NCBI GenBank assembly: GCA_963762075.1
Contig: CAVXJC010000007.1
Location: 62,001 to 126,000, forward strand
Source: JAOUEA01 sp963762075
GTDB taxonomy: Bacteria > Actinomycetota > UBA4738 > HRBIN12
Reading direction: 5' to 3'
DNA length: 64,000 nt
Shown: positions 1 to 8,464 of the stretch, in pieces
How positions within the stretch are numbered: position 1 is the stretch's first letter
Layout: every line of letters begins with the position of its first letter
Made by a program: the position numbers and the translations under genes
Notes under the pieces: model-generated
What the model was told of the DNA's origin: nothing
The model's input: the letters and a program-made list of their open reading frames with translations, nothing else
Databases searched by the model: none

Positions 1-966
1 GAGCGCGTGCTTCCCGCCGTCGTCAACGTCACGACCGATGTCTACCAGTCCGACGGCAGCTCGGGGCAGGGCGTCGGTACCGGATTCATCGTCCGCGCCG
101 ACGGCGTCATCGTCACCAACTGTCACGTGGTCGAGGGAGGCTCGAGACTCACCGTGTTCCTCTCGGATCGCGACCGCACCGAGTACGAAGCTCGGCTGAT
201 CGGAGCGGACTGCCTCAACGACCTGGCCGTACTCGACATCGAGGAGCAGGGACTTCCCACCGTGCCGCTCGGTGACTCCGACGGATTGCGGCTCGGCCAG
301 CGGGTCGTGGCGCTCGGCTACGCTCTCGGTCTCGAAGGAGGCCCGACCGTGACCAGCGGGATCGTGTCCTCCTTGGATCGAACCATCGAAGTGCAGGACC
401 CGAACTGTCAGGCCTGCCAGGTCGAACAGACCGCGCAAGGTGAGGTTCGTGTGCGCACCTACCCGAGCGTGATCCAGATCGATGCGGCGATCAATCCGGG
501 GAACTCGGGAGGCCCACTCGTCGACATGGCGGGGCGCGTCGTGGGCATCAACTCTGCCGGCACCCAGAGTGCAGAGAACATCGGGTTCGCCATCAAGATC
601 GCGTTCGTGAGGGATACGATCGAATCGTCGATCGATGAGCCGCTCGCCGCGACCGGGTACCTGGGTGTGTCGACCACCCAGATCACGGCCGATCTGCGGT
701 TCCAACAAGGACTCACGACCGACTCGGGGGCCTATGTCGTTGGGACGCTCGCCGACGGGCCCGCCGACGACGTGGGCATCGGCCAAGGCGACGTCATCGT
801 CTCGGTCGACGGAGAGGCGGTGCGGTCGCCCGACGACCTCGGCACCGTTCTCGACGGGCTGGCGCCTGGAGACTCGGTCGCGATCGAGCTGGTCGAGTCA
901 GGAGGAGACACGCGCAGGGTCGAGGTGGAGCTCGCTGCGCGGCCGCTTCCGGTGGAGATCCCCTGA
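1..966 (+). CDS. HtrA/DegP-like trypsin-type serine protease with PDZ domain (5' partial)
   Basis: Extracytoplasmic quality-control protease of the HtrA family. The reading frame is open from base 1, and the visible protein begins inside the protease domain, so the start and any signal or membrane anchor lie upstream of the window. Counting from the GTG at 7, the triad is His40 (TNCHVV), Asp72 (NDLAVL) and Ser167 (NPGNSGGPL). A PDZ domain covers roughly residues 215-310. Cysteines lie next to the catalytic His (C39), near the Asp (C69) and in a C134-x2-C137 loop, which is unusual for HtrA and suggests an oxidised, secreted protein. It ends 42 nt before trmI, with a hairpin between them. The family call is firm; the substrate is unknown. 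Confidence 0.9.
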   Translation, partial: ERVLPAVVNVTTDVYQSDGSSGQGVGTGFIVRADGVIVTNCHVVEGGSRLTVFLSDRDRTEYEARLIGADCLNDLAVLDIEEQGLPTVPLGDSDGLRLGQRVVALGYALGLEGGPTVTSGIVSSLDRTIEVQDPNCQACQVEQTAQGEVRVRTYPSVIQIDAAINPGNSGGPLVDMAGRVVGINSAGTQSAENIGFAIKIAFVRDTIESSIDEPLAATGYLGVSTTQITADLRFQQGLTTDSGAYVVGTLADGPADDVGIGQGDVIVSVDGEAVRSPDDLGTVLDGLAPGDSVAIELVESGGDTRRVEVELAARPLPVEIP

Positions 967-981
967 TCGGTCCCTGACGGG

Positions 982-1007
982 CGTGGCAGGTGCGCTAGCC
1001 TGCCACG
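982..1007 (+). terminator. Perfect 9-bp inverted repeat between htrA-like gene and trmI
   Basis: CGTGGCAGG (982-990) and CCTGCCACG (999-1007) are exact reverse complements around an 8-nt loop, 15 nt after the protease stop codon. There is no T-run. It could end htrA transcription. It also covers the -10-like box of trmI, so it could instead be an operator. Confidence 0.5.
996..1001 (+). promoter_or_regulatory. Putative leaderless -10 box of trmI
   Basis: TAGCCT ends 7 nt before the GTG start at 1009, so transcription would begin at or next to the start codon. No convincing -35 element is seen. Confidence 0.45.
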
Positions 1008-1008
1008 T

Positions 1009-1806
1009 GTGACCGCGCCTGCTTCCAGCACCGGGCCTTTCGGGGAGGGCGATCGCGTGCTGCTGATCGACCAGCGGGATCGCACCTACCTCTTCCGCCT
1101 CGAGGCTGGGGGCACCTATCACACGCACAGTGGCACGCTCGCCCACGACGCGGTGATCGGCGTCACGGAGGGAACCCGGCTCGAGACGTCGCGAGGCATG
1201 GTGCTCGTGGCGTTCAGACCCAGGTTCGCGGACTTCGTGCTGAAGATGCCGAGAGGCGCCCAAGTCGTGTATCCCAAGGACATCGGGCCGATCGTGACGT
1301 ATGCGGACGTCTTCCCGGGCGCGCGGGTTCTCGAGGGAGGAACAGGTTCGGGAGCCCTCACGATCGCGCTCTGTCGCGCCGTCGGCGAGGCAGGAAGGGT
1401 CGTGTCGTACGAGCGACGGGACGAGCATCGCGAGAAGGCGGTCGCCAACATCGAGGCATTCTTCGGCAAGGTGCCGGATGTCGTCGATCTGCGGAGAGGC
1501 GATCTGTCCGAGGTGGAGGGAACGGACGAGCGCTACGACCGCGCGGTGCTCGACATGCCGGAGCCGTGGTCACCTCTGCCCTCGCTCCGACGGGTGCTCG
1601 AGCCTGGCGGGGTGGTCTGCGCCTACCTCCCAACGACGGGACAAGTGCAGCAGCTCGTACTCGCCTTGCCGGGTAACGGGTTCCAGCACATCGAGACGTT
1701 CGAGACGCTGAAACGAGGATGGCACGTGAGCGAGCGCAGCGTACGACCGGACCACCGTATGATCGGGCACACGGGTTTCATATCGGTCGCGCGTCGCGAG
1801 GCGTAA
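1009..1806 (+). CDS. trmI: tRNA (adenine-58-N1)-methyltransferase TrmI
   Basis: SAM-dependent methyltransferase that makes m1A58 in the T-loop of tRNAs and acts in the cytoplasm as a tetramer. The protein has 265 residues, the usual length. The N-terminal small domain (about 1-85) is followed by a Rossmann methyltransferase core with SAM motif I EGGTGSGAL near residue 104 and the catalytic-loop motif VLDMPEPW near 181. The GTG start is chosen because a -10-like box sits 7 nt upstream and no in-frame alternative has a ribosome site. In mycobacteria trmI (Rv2118c) also lies close to the proteasome genes, which supports the assignment. Confidence 0.93.
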   Translation: MTAPASSTGPFGEGDRVLLIDQRDRTYLFRLEAGGTYHTHSGTLAHDAVIGVTEGTRLETSRGMVLVAFRPRFADFVLKMPRGAQVVYPKDIGPIVTYADVFPGARVLEGGTGSGALTIALCRAVGEAGRVVSYERRDEHREKAVANIEAFFGKVPDVVDLRRGDLSEVEGTDERYDRAVLDMPEPWSPLPSLRRVLEPGGVVCAYLPTTGQVQQLVLALPGNGFQHIETFETLKRGWHVSERSVRPDHRMIGHTGFISVARREA

Positions 1807-2030
1807 CAGGATCCATCGCGGGTCGCGGGGCGACATCGCCCGCCGCGAGTCGTACAGAACCCTGTCGGAAGGTGCCGATAGCGTTACTCAGGACGGAACT
1901 ACCCTGGAATGGGCATTACACATCCGTGCAGAACTTCCGTATCAATGGGTACGAAGACTCGAGACCGGGCTCCACAGGACCGGGGAGACCGGGGGTACCA
2001 TCCGGCTCTACCCTGCTGGAGGTGTCACCG

Positions 2031-3770
2031 ATGGCGGAACGAGAGCGCGTCGAACGATACGACGCGCAGGTGCATGAGCTTCAGAGCCAGGTGAAGTTCC
2101 TGGAGGAAGAGGTCGGCCTGCTCCGCCGCCGGCTCACGAACGCGCCTCGCCAGGTCACCGTGCTCGAGGAGAAGCTCGTCGAGACTCGAGAACAGCTCGA
2201 CCGCGCCGTCGGCCAGAACCAGAAGCTCGCCGACGCACTCCGAGCCGAGCGCGACAAGATCGAGTCGCTCGCCGAGGAAGTCGAGAAGCTCTCGCAGCCG
2301 CCCGCGTCGTTCGGGGTGTATCTCGCCAGCAACGACGACGGCTCGATCGACGTGTTCACCGCCGGACGCAAGATGCGCGTGATGCCTGCACCCGACATCG
2401 ATCAACGTGCCTTCCGCCCGGGCGTACAGGTCGTGCTGAACGAATCCCTGAACGTCGTCGAGGTGCTCGAGCCCGACCGGGCCGGCGAGGTCGTGAAGGT
2501 CAAGGACCGTTTGGGCGACGACCGCGTCATGCTGGTCGGTCGCGGCGACGACGAGTACGTCGCCCATCTGGCCGGGGAACTGCTCACGACACACGTGCGC
2601 GCCGGCGACAACGTGCTCTTCGACGCGCGAGCCGGCGTGGCCACGGAGCTGCTCCCGAAGGAAGAGGTCGAGGAGCTCGTGCTCGAGGAGATCCCCGATG
2701 TCAGCTATGAGGACATCGGCGGTCTCGAGGGCCAGATCGACTCGATCCGCGATGCCGTCGAGCTCCCGTTCCTCTACGCCGAGCTGTTCGCCGAACACCA
2801 ACTCGAGGCCCCGAAGGGTGTGCTGCTGTACGGGCCTCCCGGGTGCGGCAAGACCCTGATCGCCAAGGCGGTCGCGAAGTCGCTCGCCGAGAAGGTCGCG
2901 GAGCGTGCGGGGCGCGACGACGCCCGCAGCTACTTCTTGAACGTGAAAGGCCCCGAGCTCCTCAACAAGTACGTGGGTGAGACCGAGCGACAGATCCGCG
3001 AGATCTTCATCCGGGCGAAGGAGCGCAGCGAGGAGGGCCTGCCCGTCATCGTGTTCTTCGACGAGATGGATTCCATCTTCCGCACGCGTGGCACCGGCAT
3101 CTCGAGCGACGTGGAGTCGACGATCGTGCCGCAGCTCCTGAGTGAGCTCGACGGCGTGGAAACACTGAAGAACGTGATCGTGATCGGTGCCTCGAACCGC
3201 GAGGATCTGATCGACCCGGCGATCCTGCGACCGGGCCGGCTCGACGTGAAGATCAAGATCGAGCGTCCGAACCAACAGCAGGCCGCCGACATCATGTCGA
3301 AGTACCTGCACCCGGTCGTGCCGATCCACCCCGACGAGATCGGTCGTTACGGCGGCGACCCGCAGCAGGCGTGTTTCCGGATGATCGAGAAGACGGTCGA
3401 GCAGATGTACGAGCAGAACGACCGGAACCGGTTCCTCGAGGTCACCTACGCGAGCGGCGACAAGGAGATCCTGTATTTCAAGGACTTCAACTCCGGCGCC
3501 ATGATCGAGAACATCGTGCGTCGCGCGAAGAAGGATGCGATCAAGCGATTCCTGTCGATGGGCGACAAGGGCATCAAGTCCGAAGATCTGCTGGCCGCGA
3601 TCCGCGACGAGTTCAAGGAGAATGAAGACCTGCCGAACACGACGAACCCCGACGACTGGGCACGCATCTCGGGCAAGAAAGGCGAGCGCATCGTGTACGT
3701 GCGCACCTTGCTCGGCCACGACGGCGACGGTCGTCAGGTCGATCGCGTGAACGCCGGTCAGTACCTGTAA
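2031..3770 (+). CDS. arc: Proteasome-associated AAA ATPase ARC/Mpa
   Basis: Hexameric ATPase that captures Pup-tagged proteins through its coiled coil, unfolds them and feeds them into the 20S proteasome. The protein has 579 residues. A coiled coil covers about residues 1-65, tandem OB domains about 95-235, then the AAA domain with Walker A GPPGCGKT near 268 and Walker B VIVFFDEMDS near 341. It ends in GQYL, the C-terminal motif by which mycobacterial Mpa docks in the proteasome alpha ring. The ATG at 2031 is preceded by CTGGAGG at 2017-2023. A frame open from 1719 adds about 100 non-conserved residues and is rejected as an N-terminus. dop starts 9 nt after the stop. Confidence 0.96.
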   Translation: MAERERVERYDAQVHELQSQVKFLEEEVGLLRRRLTNAPRQVTVLEEKLVETREQLDRAVGQNQKLADALRAERDKIESLAEEVEKLSQPPASFGVYLASNDDGSIDVFTAGRKMRVMPAPDIDQRAFRPGVQVVLNESLNVVEVLEPDRAGEVVKVKDRLGDDRVMLVGRGDDEYVAHLAGELLTTHVRAGDNVLFDARAGVATELLPKEEVEELVLEEIPDVSYEDIGGLEGQIDSIRDAVELPFLYAELFAEHQLEAPKGVLLYGPPGCGKTLIAKAVAKSLAEKVAERAGRDDARSYFLNVKGPELLNKYVGETERQIREIFIRAKERSEEGLPVIVFFDEMDSIFRTRGTGISSDVESTIVPQLLSELDGVETLKNVIVIGASNREDLIDPAILRPGRLDVKIKIERPNQQQAADIMSKYLHPVVPIHPDEIGRYGGDPQQACFRMIEKTVEQMYEQNDRNRFLEVTYASGDKEILYFKDFNSGAMIENIVRRAKKDAIKRFLSMGDKGIKSEDLLAAIRDEFKENEDLPNTTNPDDWARISGKKGERIVYVRTLLGHDGDGRQVDRVNAGQYL

Positions 3771-3779
3771 GGTGGCCGC

Positions 3780-5264
3780 GTGGCCATCCCCAAGGTCTTC
3801 GGGACCGAGACGGAGTACGGCATCGCCGCGGTCGGGGCGCCCGATTTCAATCCGGTCCTGTCGTCGTCCCTGCTGATATCGACCTACGCAGGTTCGCTGC
3901 GCCGGATCCGGTGGGACTACGAGCAGGAGTCACCGCTGCGCGACGCGCGAGGGTTCGAGCCGGTACCCGGCAGGGAAGGCAGCGACGAGGATCTGGGCCT
4001 CGCCAACGTCATCCTTCCCAACGGCGCCCGCTACTACGTCGATCACGCGCACCCCGAGTATTCGACGCCGGAGTGCATCACGCCGCGCGAGCTCGTGGTG
4101 CACGACAAGGCGGGGGAGCGCATCCTCGAGCGCTCCCTGCACGAAGTCGCCCAGACGATGGCGAGCGCGCCGCCCCTGTCGATCTACAAGAACAACTCCG
4201 ACGGGAAAGGCAACAGCTACGGCACCCATGAGAACTACCTGGTCGACCGGGCGACGCCGTTCGGAGACATCGTGCGCGATCTCACGCCGTTCTTCGTCTC
4301 GCGCATCGTCTTCACCGGCGCTGGGAAGGTCGGCGCCGAGGCCCCATGGGACGAACGAGGTCGCGAGCTCTACCAGATCACCCAGCGGGCGGACTTCTTC
4401 GAGACCGAGGTCGGGCTCGAGACCACGTTGAAGAGGCCGATCATCAACACCCGAGACGAGCCCCACGCCGACCCCGAGCGCTACCGGCGACTGCACGTGA
4501 TCGTGGGCGACGCGAACCTGTGCGAGGTCGCGACGTTCCTGAAGATCGGCACCACCGCGATCGTGCTGAAGATGATCGAGGATCGGGCGCTGCCGGACCT
4601 GACCATCGTGAGTCCAGTGCAGTCGTTGCACGAGATCTCACGTGATCTGACATGCATGCGCGAGATCTCGCTCGCTGACGGCAGGCGTGTGAACGCCGTG
4701 CAGCTCCAATGGGAGTATCTGGAGCACGCCAAGAAGTACGTGGAACGTGAGGACGACACGCCCGAGCACCGCGAGGTGCTCGACCGATGGGAGGCTGTGC
4801 TCACCGGGCTCGAGACCGACCCGTTCACGCTGCATCGAGAGCTCGATTGGGTCGCGAAGCATCGCGTGCTGACGGCTTACCGCGACCGCGACGATCTCGG
4901 ATGGAACGATTCGAAGCTCCGAGCGATCGACCTTCAGTACCACGATGTCCGTCGCGACAAGGGCCTCTACTACCGGCTGGAGGCGAGCGGCAAGGTCGAG
5001 CGCCTCACCACCGACGACGAGGTCGACGACGCGATAATGAACCCTCCGATCGACACGCGGGCGTACTTCCGCGGGCGGTGCATCGACAAGTTCCCCGACG
5101 CGATCGCAGCGGCCTCGTGGGACTCACTCATCGTCGATACTGGGGCAGAAGCGTTACAGCGCATACCGATGCGAGAACCACTGCGAGGAACGAAGGCCCA
5201 TGTCGAGGATCTGCTGGCCGCCAGCGACGACGCGGCCTCGCTGGTCGCGAAGCTGCAGAGCTGA
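3780..5264 (+). CDS. dop: Depupylase / Pup deamidase Dop
   Basis: Carboxylate-amine-ligase-like enzyme that cleaves Pup from substrate lysines and, in many species, deamidates the C-terminal Gln of Pup. The protein has 494 residues and opens with IPKVFGTETEYGI, the metal/ATP-binding start of the family. The NPVLSSSLLI stretch (about 24-33), the loop that separates Dop from PafA, is present. Conserved HPEYSTPEC and NNSDGKGNSYGTHENY blocks follow. GTG start, 9 nt after arc. Because the Pup encoded downstream already ends in Glu, deamidation should be unnecessary here and depupylation is the likely role. Paralogous to pafA in the same cluster. Confidence 0.95.
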   Translation: MAIPKVFGTETEYGIAAVGAPDFNPVLSSSLLISTYAGSLRRIRWDYEQESPLRDARGFEPVPGREGSDEDLGLANVILPNGARYYVDHAHPEYSTPECITPRELVVHDKAGERILERSLHEVAQTMASAPPLSIYKNNSDGKGNSYGTHENYLVDRATPFGDIVRDLTPFFVSRIVFTGAGKVGAEAPWDERGRELYQITQRADFFETEVGLETTLKRPIINTRDEPHADPERYRRLHVIVGDANLCEVATFLKIGTTAIVLKMIEDRALPDLTIVSPVQSLHEISRDLTCMREISLADGRRVNAVQLQWEYLEHAKKYVEREDDTPEHREVLDRWEAVLTGLETDPFTLHRELDWVAKHRVLTAYRDRDDLGWNDSKLRAIDLQYHDVRRDKGLYYRLEASGKVERLTTDDEVDDAIMNPPIDTRAYFRGRCIDKFPDAIAAASWDSLIVDTGAEALQRIPMREPLRGTKAHVEDLLAASDDAASLVAKLQS

Positions 5265-5313
5265 CCGCGGCCCGCGGCTTCAGGCCTAGGCCGAACGTTC
5301 CGAAACCCCCGGG

Positions 5314-5319
5314 TAGGAT
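5314..5319 (+). promoter_or_regulatory. Possible -10 box of pup
   Basis: TAGGAT lies 25 nt before the pup start codon, between dop and pup, with a ribosome site in the leader. No clear -35 is visible. It may give pup and the proteasome subunits extra transcription over arc-dop. Confidence 0.3.
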
Positions 5320-5344
5320 AGGTCGCACCGAAAGGAGCCGTACC

Positions 5345-5551
5345 GTGCCCCAGGAGCAGGAACAGAAGAAGGTCCAGCACAAGGGCGGCGGTGGCGATGA
5401 GAGCAGCGCCGACGCCGGCCAGACGCAGTCGTCGTCCAAGGCGTCGGAACTCAAGGAAGAGATGGACGACATCCTCGACGAGATCGACTCGGTGCTCGAG
5501 GAGAACGCCGAGGAGTTCGTCAAGAGCTACGTGCAGAAGGGCGGGGAGTGA
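5345..5551 (+). CDS. pup: Prokaryotic ubiquitin-like protein Pup
   Basis: Small disordered protein tag attached by its C-terminal Glu gamma-carboxylate to substrate lysines. It has 68 residues, rich in Glu, Gln, Asp and Ser. The helix-forming segment that binds the Mpa coiled coil is at about 31-58 (ELKEEMDDILDEIDSVLEEN). The last three residues are Gly-Gly-Glu, not Gly-Gly-Gln, so the encoded form is ready for ligation by PafA. GTG start with AAAGGAG about 9 nt upstream. The stop overlaps the prcB start by 4 nt (GTGA), so Pup and proteasome subunit synthesis are coupled. Confidence 0.97.
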   Translation: MPQEQEQKKVQHKGGGGDESSADAGQTQSSSKASELKEEMDDILDEIDSVLEENAEEFVKSYVQKGGE

Positions 5552-6348
5552 CCGACCTGCTGCGTCCATTGTCGGGCGCGTCGTTCGGCGCGAACCCGAG
5601 CTTCGTCGATCTGCTGCGCGAAGCCCGCCCCGACGAGCTCGCGCACCTGCGCCACACGATCTCGGCAGAGGCCGTGAACGGCATCGCCCACGGCACGACG
5701 GTTCTCGGCCTGATCTACGCCGACGGCGTGCTCGTGGCCGGCGACCGACGTGCGACGAGCGGCTACACCATCGCCGACGAAACGATGCGAAAGGTCTTCG
5801 CGGCCGACGACTATTCCGCGATCGCGATCGCAGGCGCCGCGGGCATGGCGGTCGAGATGGTCCACCTCTTCCAGCTGGAGCTCGAGCACTACGAGAAGCT
5901 CACAGGCGACCGACTGTCATTGGAAGGCAAGGCGAATCGGCTCGCCCAGCTCATCCGTCAGAACTTCCCGCTGGCGATGCAAGGTCTCGTGGTGGTGCCC
6001 CTGTTCGGGGGCTTCGACGAGCGTCGTGACGCCGGCCGCCTGTTCTACTACGACGCGACCGGTGGCCGCTGGGAAGAGGACGACTATCAGGCGACCGGAT
6101 CCGGCGCCCAGCCGGCGAAGAACTCGCTCAAGAAGCGCTGGCGGGAAGACCTCACCCGAGAAGAGGCGATCAGAGCCGCCGCCGAGGCGCTGCTCGACGC
6201 CTCCGAAGACGATGTCGCGACTGGCGGGCCGAGCGTCTATCGAGGTATCTTCCCGATCGCGCTCGCCGTGACCGCATCGGGAGCCGACGAGGTGCCCGAG
6301 GCCGAGGTCGAGGCCGCCGTGAAGGCCGTGCTCGAGGAGCGTGCCTGA
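5548..6348 (+). CDS. prcB: 20S proteasome beta subunit PrcB (with propeptide)
   Basis: Catalytic subunit of the proteasome. It has 266 residues including a propeptide of about 49 residues. Autocleavage in HG-TTVLGL would expose Thr50 as the N-terminal nucleophile. Asp (AGDRRAT) and the lysine in MRKVF complete the usual catalytic set. The GTG start overlaps the pup stop, and its own stop overlaps the prcA start (TGATG), giving a tightly coupled pup-prcB-prcA unit. The mature chain is expected to form two inner heptameric rings in the cytoplasm. Confidence 0.96.
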   Translation: MTDLLRPLSGASFGANPSFVDLLREARPDELAHLRHTISAEAVNGIAHGTTVLGLIYADGVLVAGDRRATSGYTIADETMRKVFAADDYSAIAIAGAAGMAVEMVHLFQLELEHYEKLTGDRLSLEGKANRLAQLIRQNFPLAMQGLVVVPLFGGFDERRDAGRLFYYDATGGRWEEDDYQATGSGAQPAKNSLKKRWREDLTREEAIRAAAEALLDASEDDVATGGPSVYRGIFPIALAVTASGADEVPEAEVEAAVKAVLEERA

Positions 6349-7034
6349 TGTCGTTCATGCCGTACGTGGCGCCCGAGCAGATGATGAAAGATCGCTCGGA
6401 GTACGCCCACAAGGGCATCGCTCGCGGCCGATCGGTCATCGGCCTCGAGTACGTCGATGGGTTGCTGTTCATCGCCGAGAACCCCAGCGCCACGTTGCAC
6501 AAGATCAGCGAGATCTACGATCTCATCGCGTTCGCTGGCGTCGGCAAGTACAGCGAGTTCGAGGATCTTCGCATCGCGGGTATCAGGCTCGCCGACCTGC
6601 GAGGCTTCAGCTACGGCAGGGAAGACGTGAAGGCACGCGATCTTGCCAACGCCTACAGCCAAGCGCTGTCGAACATCTTCACCCAGCAGATGAAGCCCTA
6701 TGAGGTGGAGATACTCGTCGGAGAGGTCGATGGCGACGCGTCGGGCACCGCGATCTACCACATCCTCTTCGACGGGTCGGTGACCGACGAGCACGGGTTC
6801 GTCGCGATCGGTGGCCACGCCGAGGATCTGACGGAACTGCTCAAGAGCCGCTTCACCGCCGAGTGGGATCTGGCGACCGCTGTCAAGACGGCCGTCGAGG
6901 TACTCGGCTCGCCCGACAGCCGCACGATCGAGGCGGGTGCGATCGAGGCGGGCGTGCTCGATCGAGGACGCACCCATCGCCGCAAGTTCCGCCGCCTCGA
7001 AGAGCCCGAGATCGCCCAGCTCCTCGCAAGCTGA
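6348..7034 (+). CDS. prcA: 20S proteasome alpha subunit PrcA
   Basis: Non-catalytic outer-ring subunit that gates the chamber and receives the C-terminal GQYL motif of ARC. It has 228 residues, beginning SFMPYVAPEQMMKDRSEYA, the N-terminal gating helix region typical of bacterial alpha subunits, followed by the Ntn-hydrolase fold without an N-terminal Thr. ATG start overlapping the prcB stop. The C-terminal tail carries basic and acidic residues (RGRTHRRKFRRLEEPE). pafA follows after 41 nt with its own putative promoter. Confidence 0.96.
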   Translation: MSFMPYVAPEQMMKDRSEYAHKGIARGRSVIGLEYVDGLLFIAENPSATLHKISEIYDLIAFAGVGKYSEFEDLRIAGIRLADLRGFSYGREDVKARDLANAYSQALSNIFTQQMKPYEVEILVGEVDGDASGTAIYHILFDGSVTDEHGFVAIGGHAEDLTELLKSRFTAEWDLATAVKTAVEVLGSPDSRTIEAGAIEAGVLDRGRTHRRKFRRLEEPEIAQLLAS

Positions 7035-7063
7035 CGCGTCCCAGCGTTCCTATCGACCGGGCG

Positions 7064-7069
7064 TAGGCT
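7064..7069 (+). promoter_or_regulatory. Putative leaderless -10 box of pafA
   Basis: TAGGCT ends 6 nt before the pafA ATG at 7076. The geometry fits a leaderless transcript starting at the start codon, which would let pafA be expressed apart from prcBA. Confidence 0.45.
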
Positions 7070-7075
7070 TGCTCG

Positions 7076-8434
7076 ATGGACCGGCGCATCTTCGGACTCG
7101 AGAACGAGTACGGCGTGACGTGCACCTTCCGTGGGCAGCGGCGCCTATCGCCCGACGAGGTCGCGCGGTACCTGTTCCGACGGGTCGTGCACTGGGGCCG
7201 GTCGTCGAACGTCTTCCTCGAGAACGGGGCGAGGCTCTATCTCGACGTCGGTTCGCATCCGGAGTACGCGACCCCCGAGTGCGACATCGTGAAGGAGGTC
7301 GTCGCGCACGACAAGGCGGGGGAGCGCATCCTCGAGGCGTTGCTCGGAGCGGCAGAGATGCGCCTGCACGAGGAGGGCATCTCGGGCCAGGTGTACCTCT
7401 TCAAGAACAACACCGATTCGGCGGGCAACAGCTACGGATGCCACGAGAACTACCTCGTCGGCCGCCATGGCGAATTCGCACGCATGGCCGACGTGCTGAT
7501 CCCGTTCTTCGTGACGCGGCAGATCTGGTGCGGAGCGGGCAAGGTGCTGCACGGCCCTCGTGGCGCCCAGTACTGCATCGCACAACGCGCCGAGCACATC
7601 TGGGAAGGCGTCTCGAGCGCGACGACCCGATCGCGGCCCATCATCAATACCCGCGACGAGCCACACGCCGATGCCGAGAGGTTCCGGCGGCTGCACGTGA
7701 TCGTCGGCGACTCGAACATGAGCGAATGGACGACGTTCATGAAGGTCGGCATCACCGACCTGGTGCTGCGCATGGTCGAGGGCAACACCGTGATGCGCGA
7801 TCTCTCGCTCGAGAATCCGATCCGGGCGATCCGCGAGATCAGCCACGACACGTCGTGCACTCGCTCGGTGAAGCTCGCGAACGGCCGCGAGCTCTCGGCG
7901 ATCGAGATGCAGGTCGAGTACTTTGAGAAGACCGAGCGGTTCATCGAGCGCCGGGGCGCCGACGAGATCTCCAAGGTGCTGCTGCGGGAGTGGCGAGAGG
8001 CCCTCGACGCCCTGATCGACGGGGAGCCGGACCGTCTCGTGCGCAAAGTGGATTGGGTCACCAAGCGAATGATGATCGACCGGTACATGGCCAAGCACGA
8101 CCTCGCACTCGCCTCGCCCAGGGTCGCCCTGCTCGACCTGAGCTACCACGATGTGAATCGTGCCCGCGGTCTGTATTACCTTCTCGAGAAGGCGGGCAAG
8201 GTCGAGCGGGTCGTGAACGAGGCGCAGGTGAATCTGGCGATGCGCGAGCCTCCGCAAACCACCCGCGCGAAGCTCCGAGGCGACTTCATCAAGCAGGCGA
8301 AGGCGAAGCGTCGCGACTATACCGTCGACTGGGTACACCTGAAGCTCAACGACCAGGCGCAGCGCACCGTGCTGTGCAAGGATCCGTTCCGCAGCGTCGA
8401 CGAGCGCGTGGAGCAACTCATCGCCCACATGTGA
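7076..8434 (+). CDS. pafA: Pup-protein ligase PafA
   Basis: ATP-dependent ligase that phosphorylates the C-terminal Glu of Pup and joins it to substrate lysines. The protein has 452 residues. It opens RRIFGLENEYGVTC, contains FLENGARLYLDVGSHPEY and NNTDSAGNSYGCHENY, and lacks the Dop-specific loop after the first strand, so it is PafA rather than a second Dop. ATG start behind a -10-like box. It ends 30 nt before the stop of a convergent gene on the minus strand. Confidence 0.96.
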   Translation: MDRRIFGLENEYGVTCTFRGQRRLSPDEVARYLFRRVVHWGRSSNVFLENGARLYLDVGSHPEYATPECDIVKEVVAHDKAGERILEALLGAAEMRLHEEGISGQVYLFKNNTDSAGNSYGCHENYLVGRHGEFARMADVLIPFFVTRQIWCGAGKVLHGPRGAQYCIAQRAEHIWEGVSSATTRSRPIINTRDEPHADAERFRRLHVIVGDSNMSEWTTFMKVGITDLVLRMVEGNTVMRDLSLENPIRAIREISHDTSCTRSVKLANGRELSAIEMQVEYFEKTERFIERRGADEISKVLLREWREALDALIDGEPDRLVRKVDWVTKRMMIDRYMAKHDLALASPRVALLDLSYHDVNRARGLYYLLEKAGKVERVVNEAQVNLAMREPPQTTRAKLRGDFIKQAKAKRRDYTVDWVHLKLNDQAQRTVLCKDPFRSVDERVEQLIAHM

Positions 8435-8464
8435 CGGATCTCCCTTGCCCACTCGGGGAAGCCG

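Noticed and set aside
1719..2030. Frame open upstream of arc that would add 104 residues to ARC/Mpa
   Set aside because: It overlaps trmI, has no family resemblance, and the ATG at 2031 has a good ribosome site and the expected coiled-coil start.
4787..5344. Plus-strand frame fused upstream of pup
   Set aside because: It lies in a different frame inside dop; pup has its own GTG start and ribosome site at 5345.
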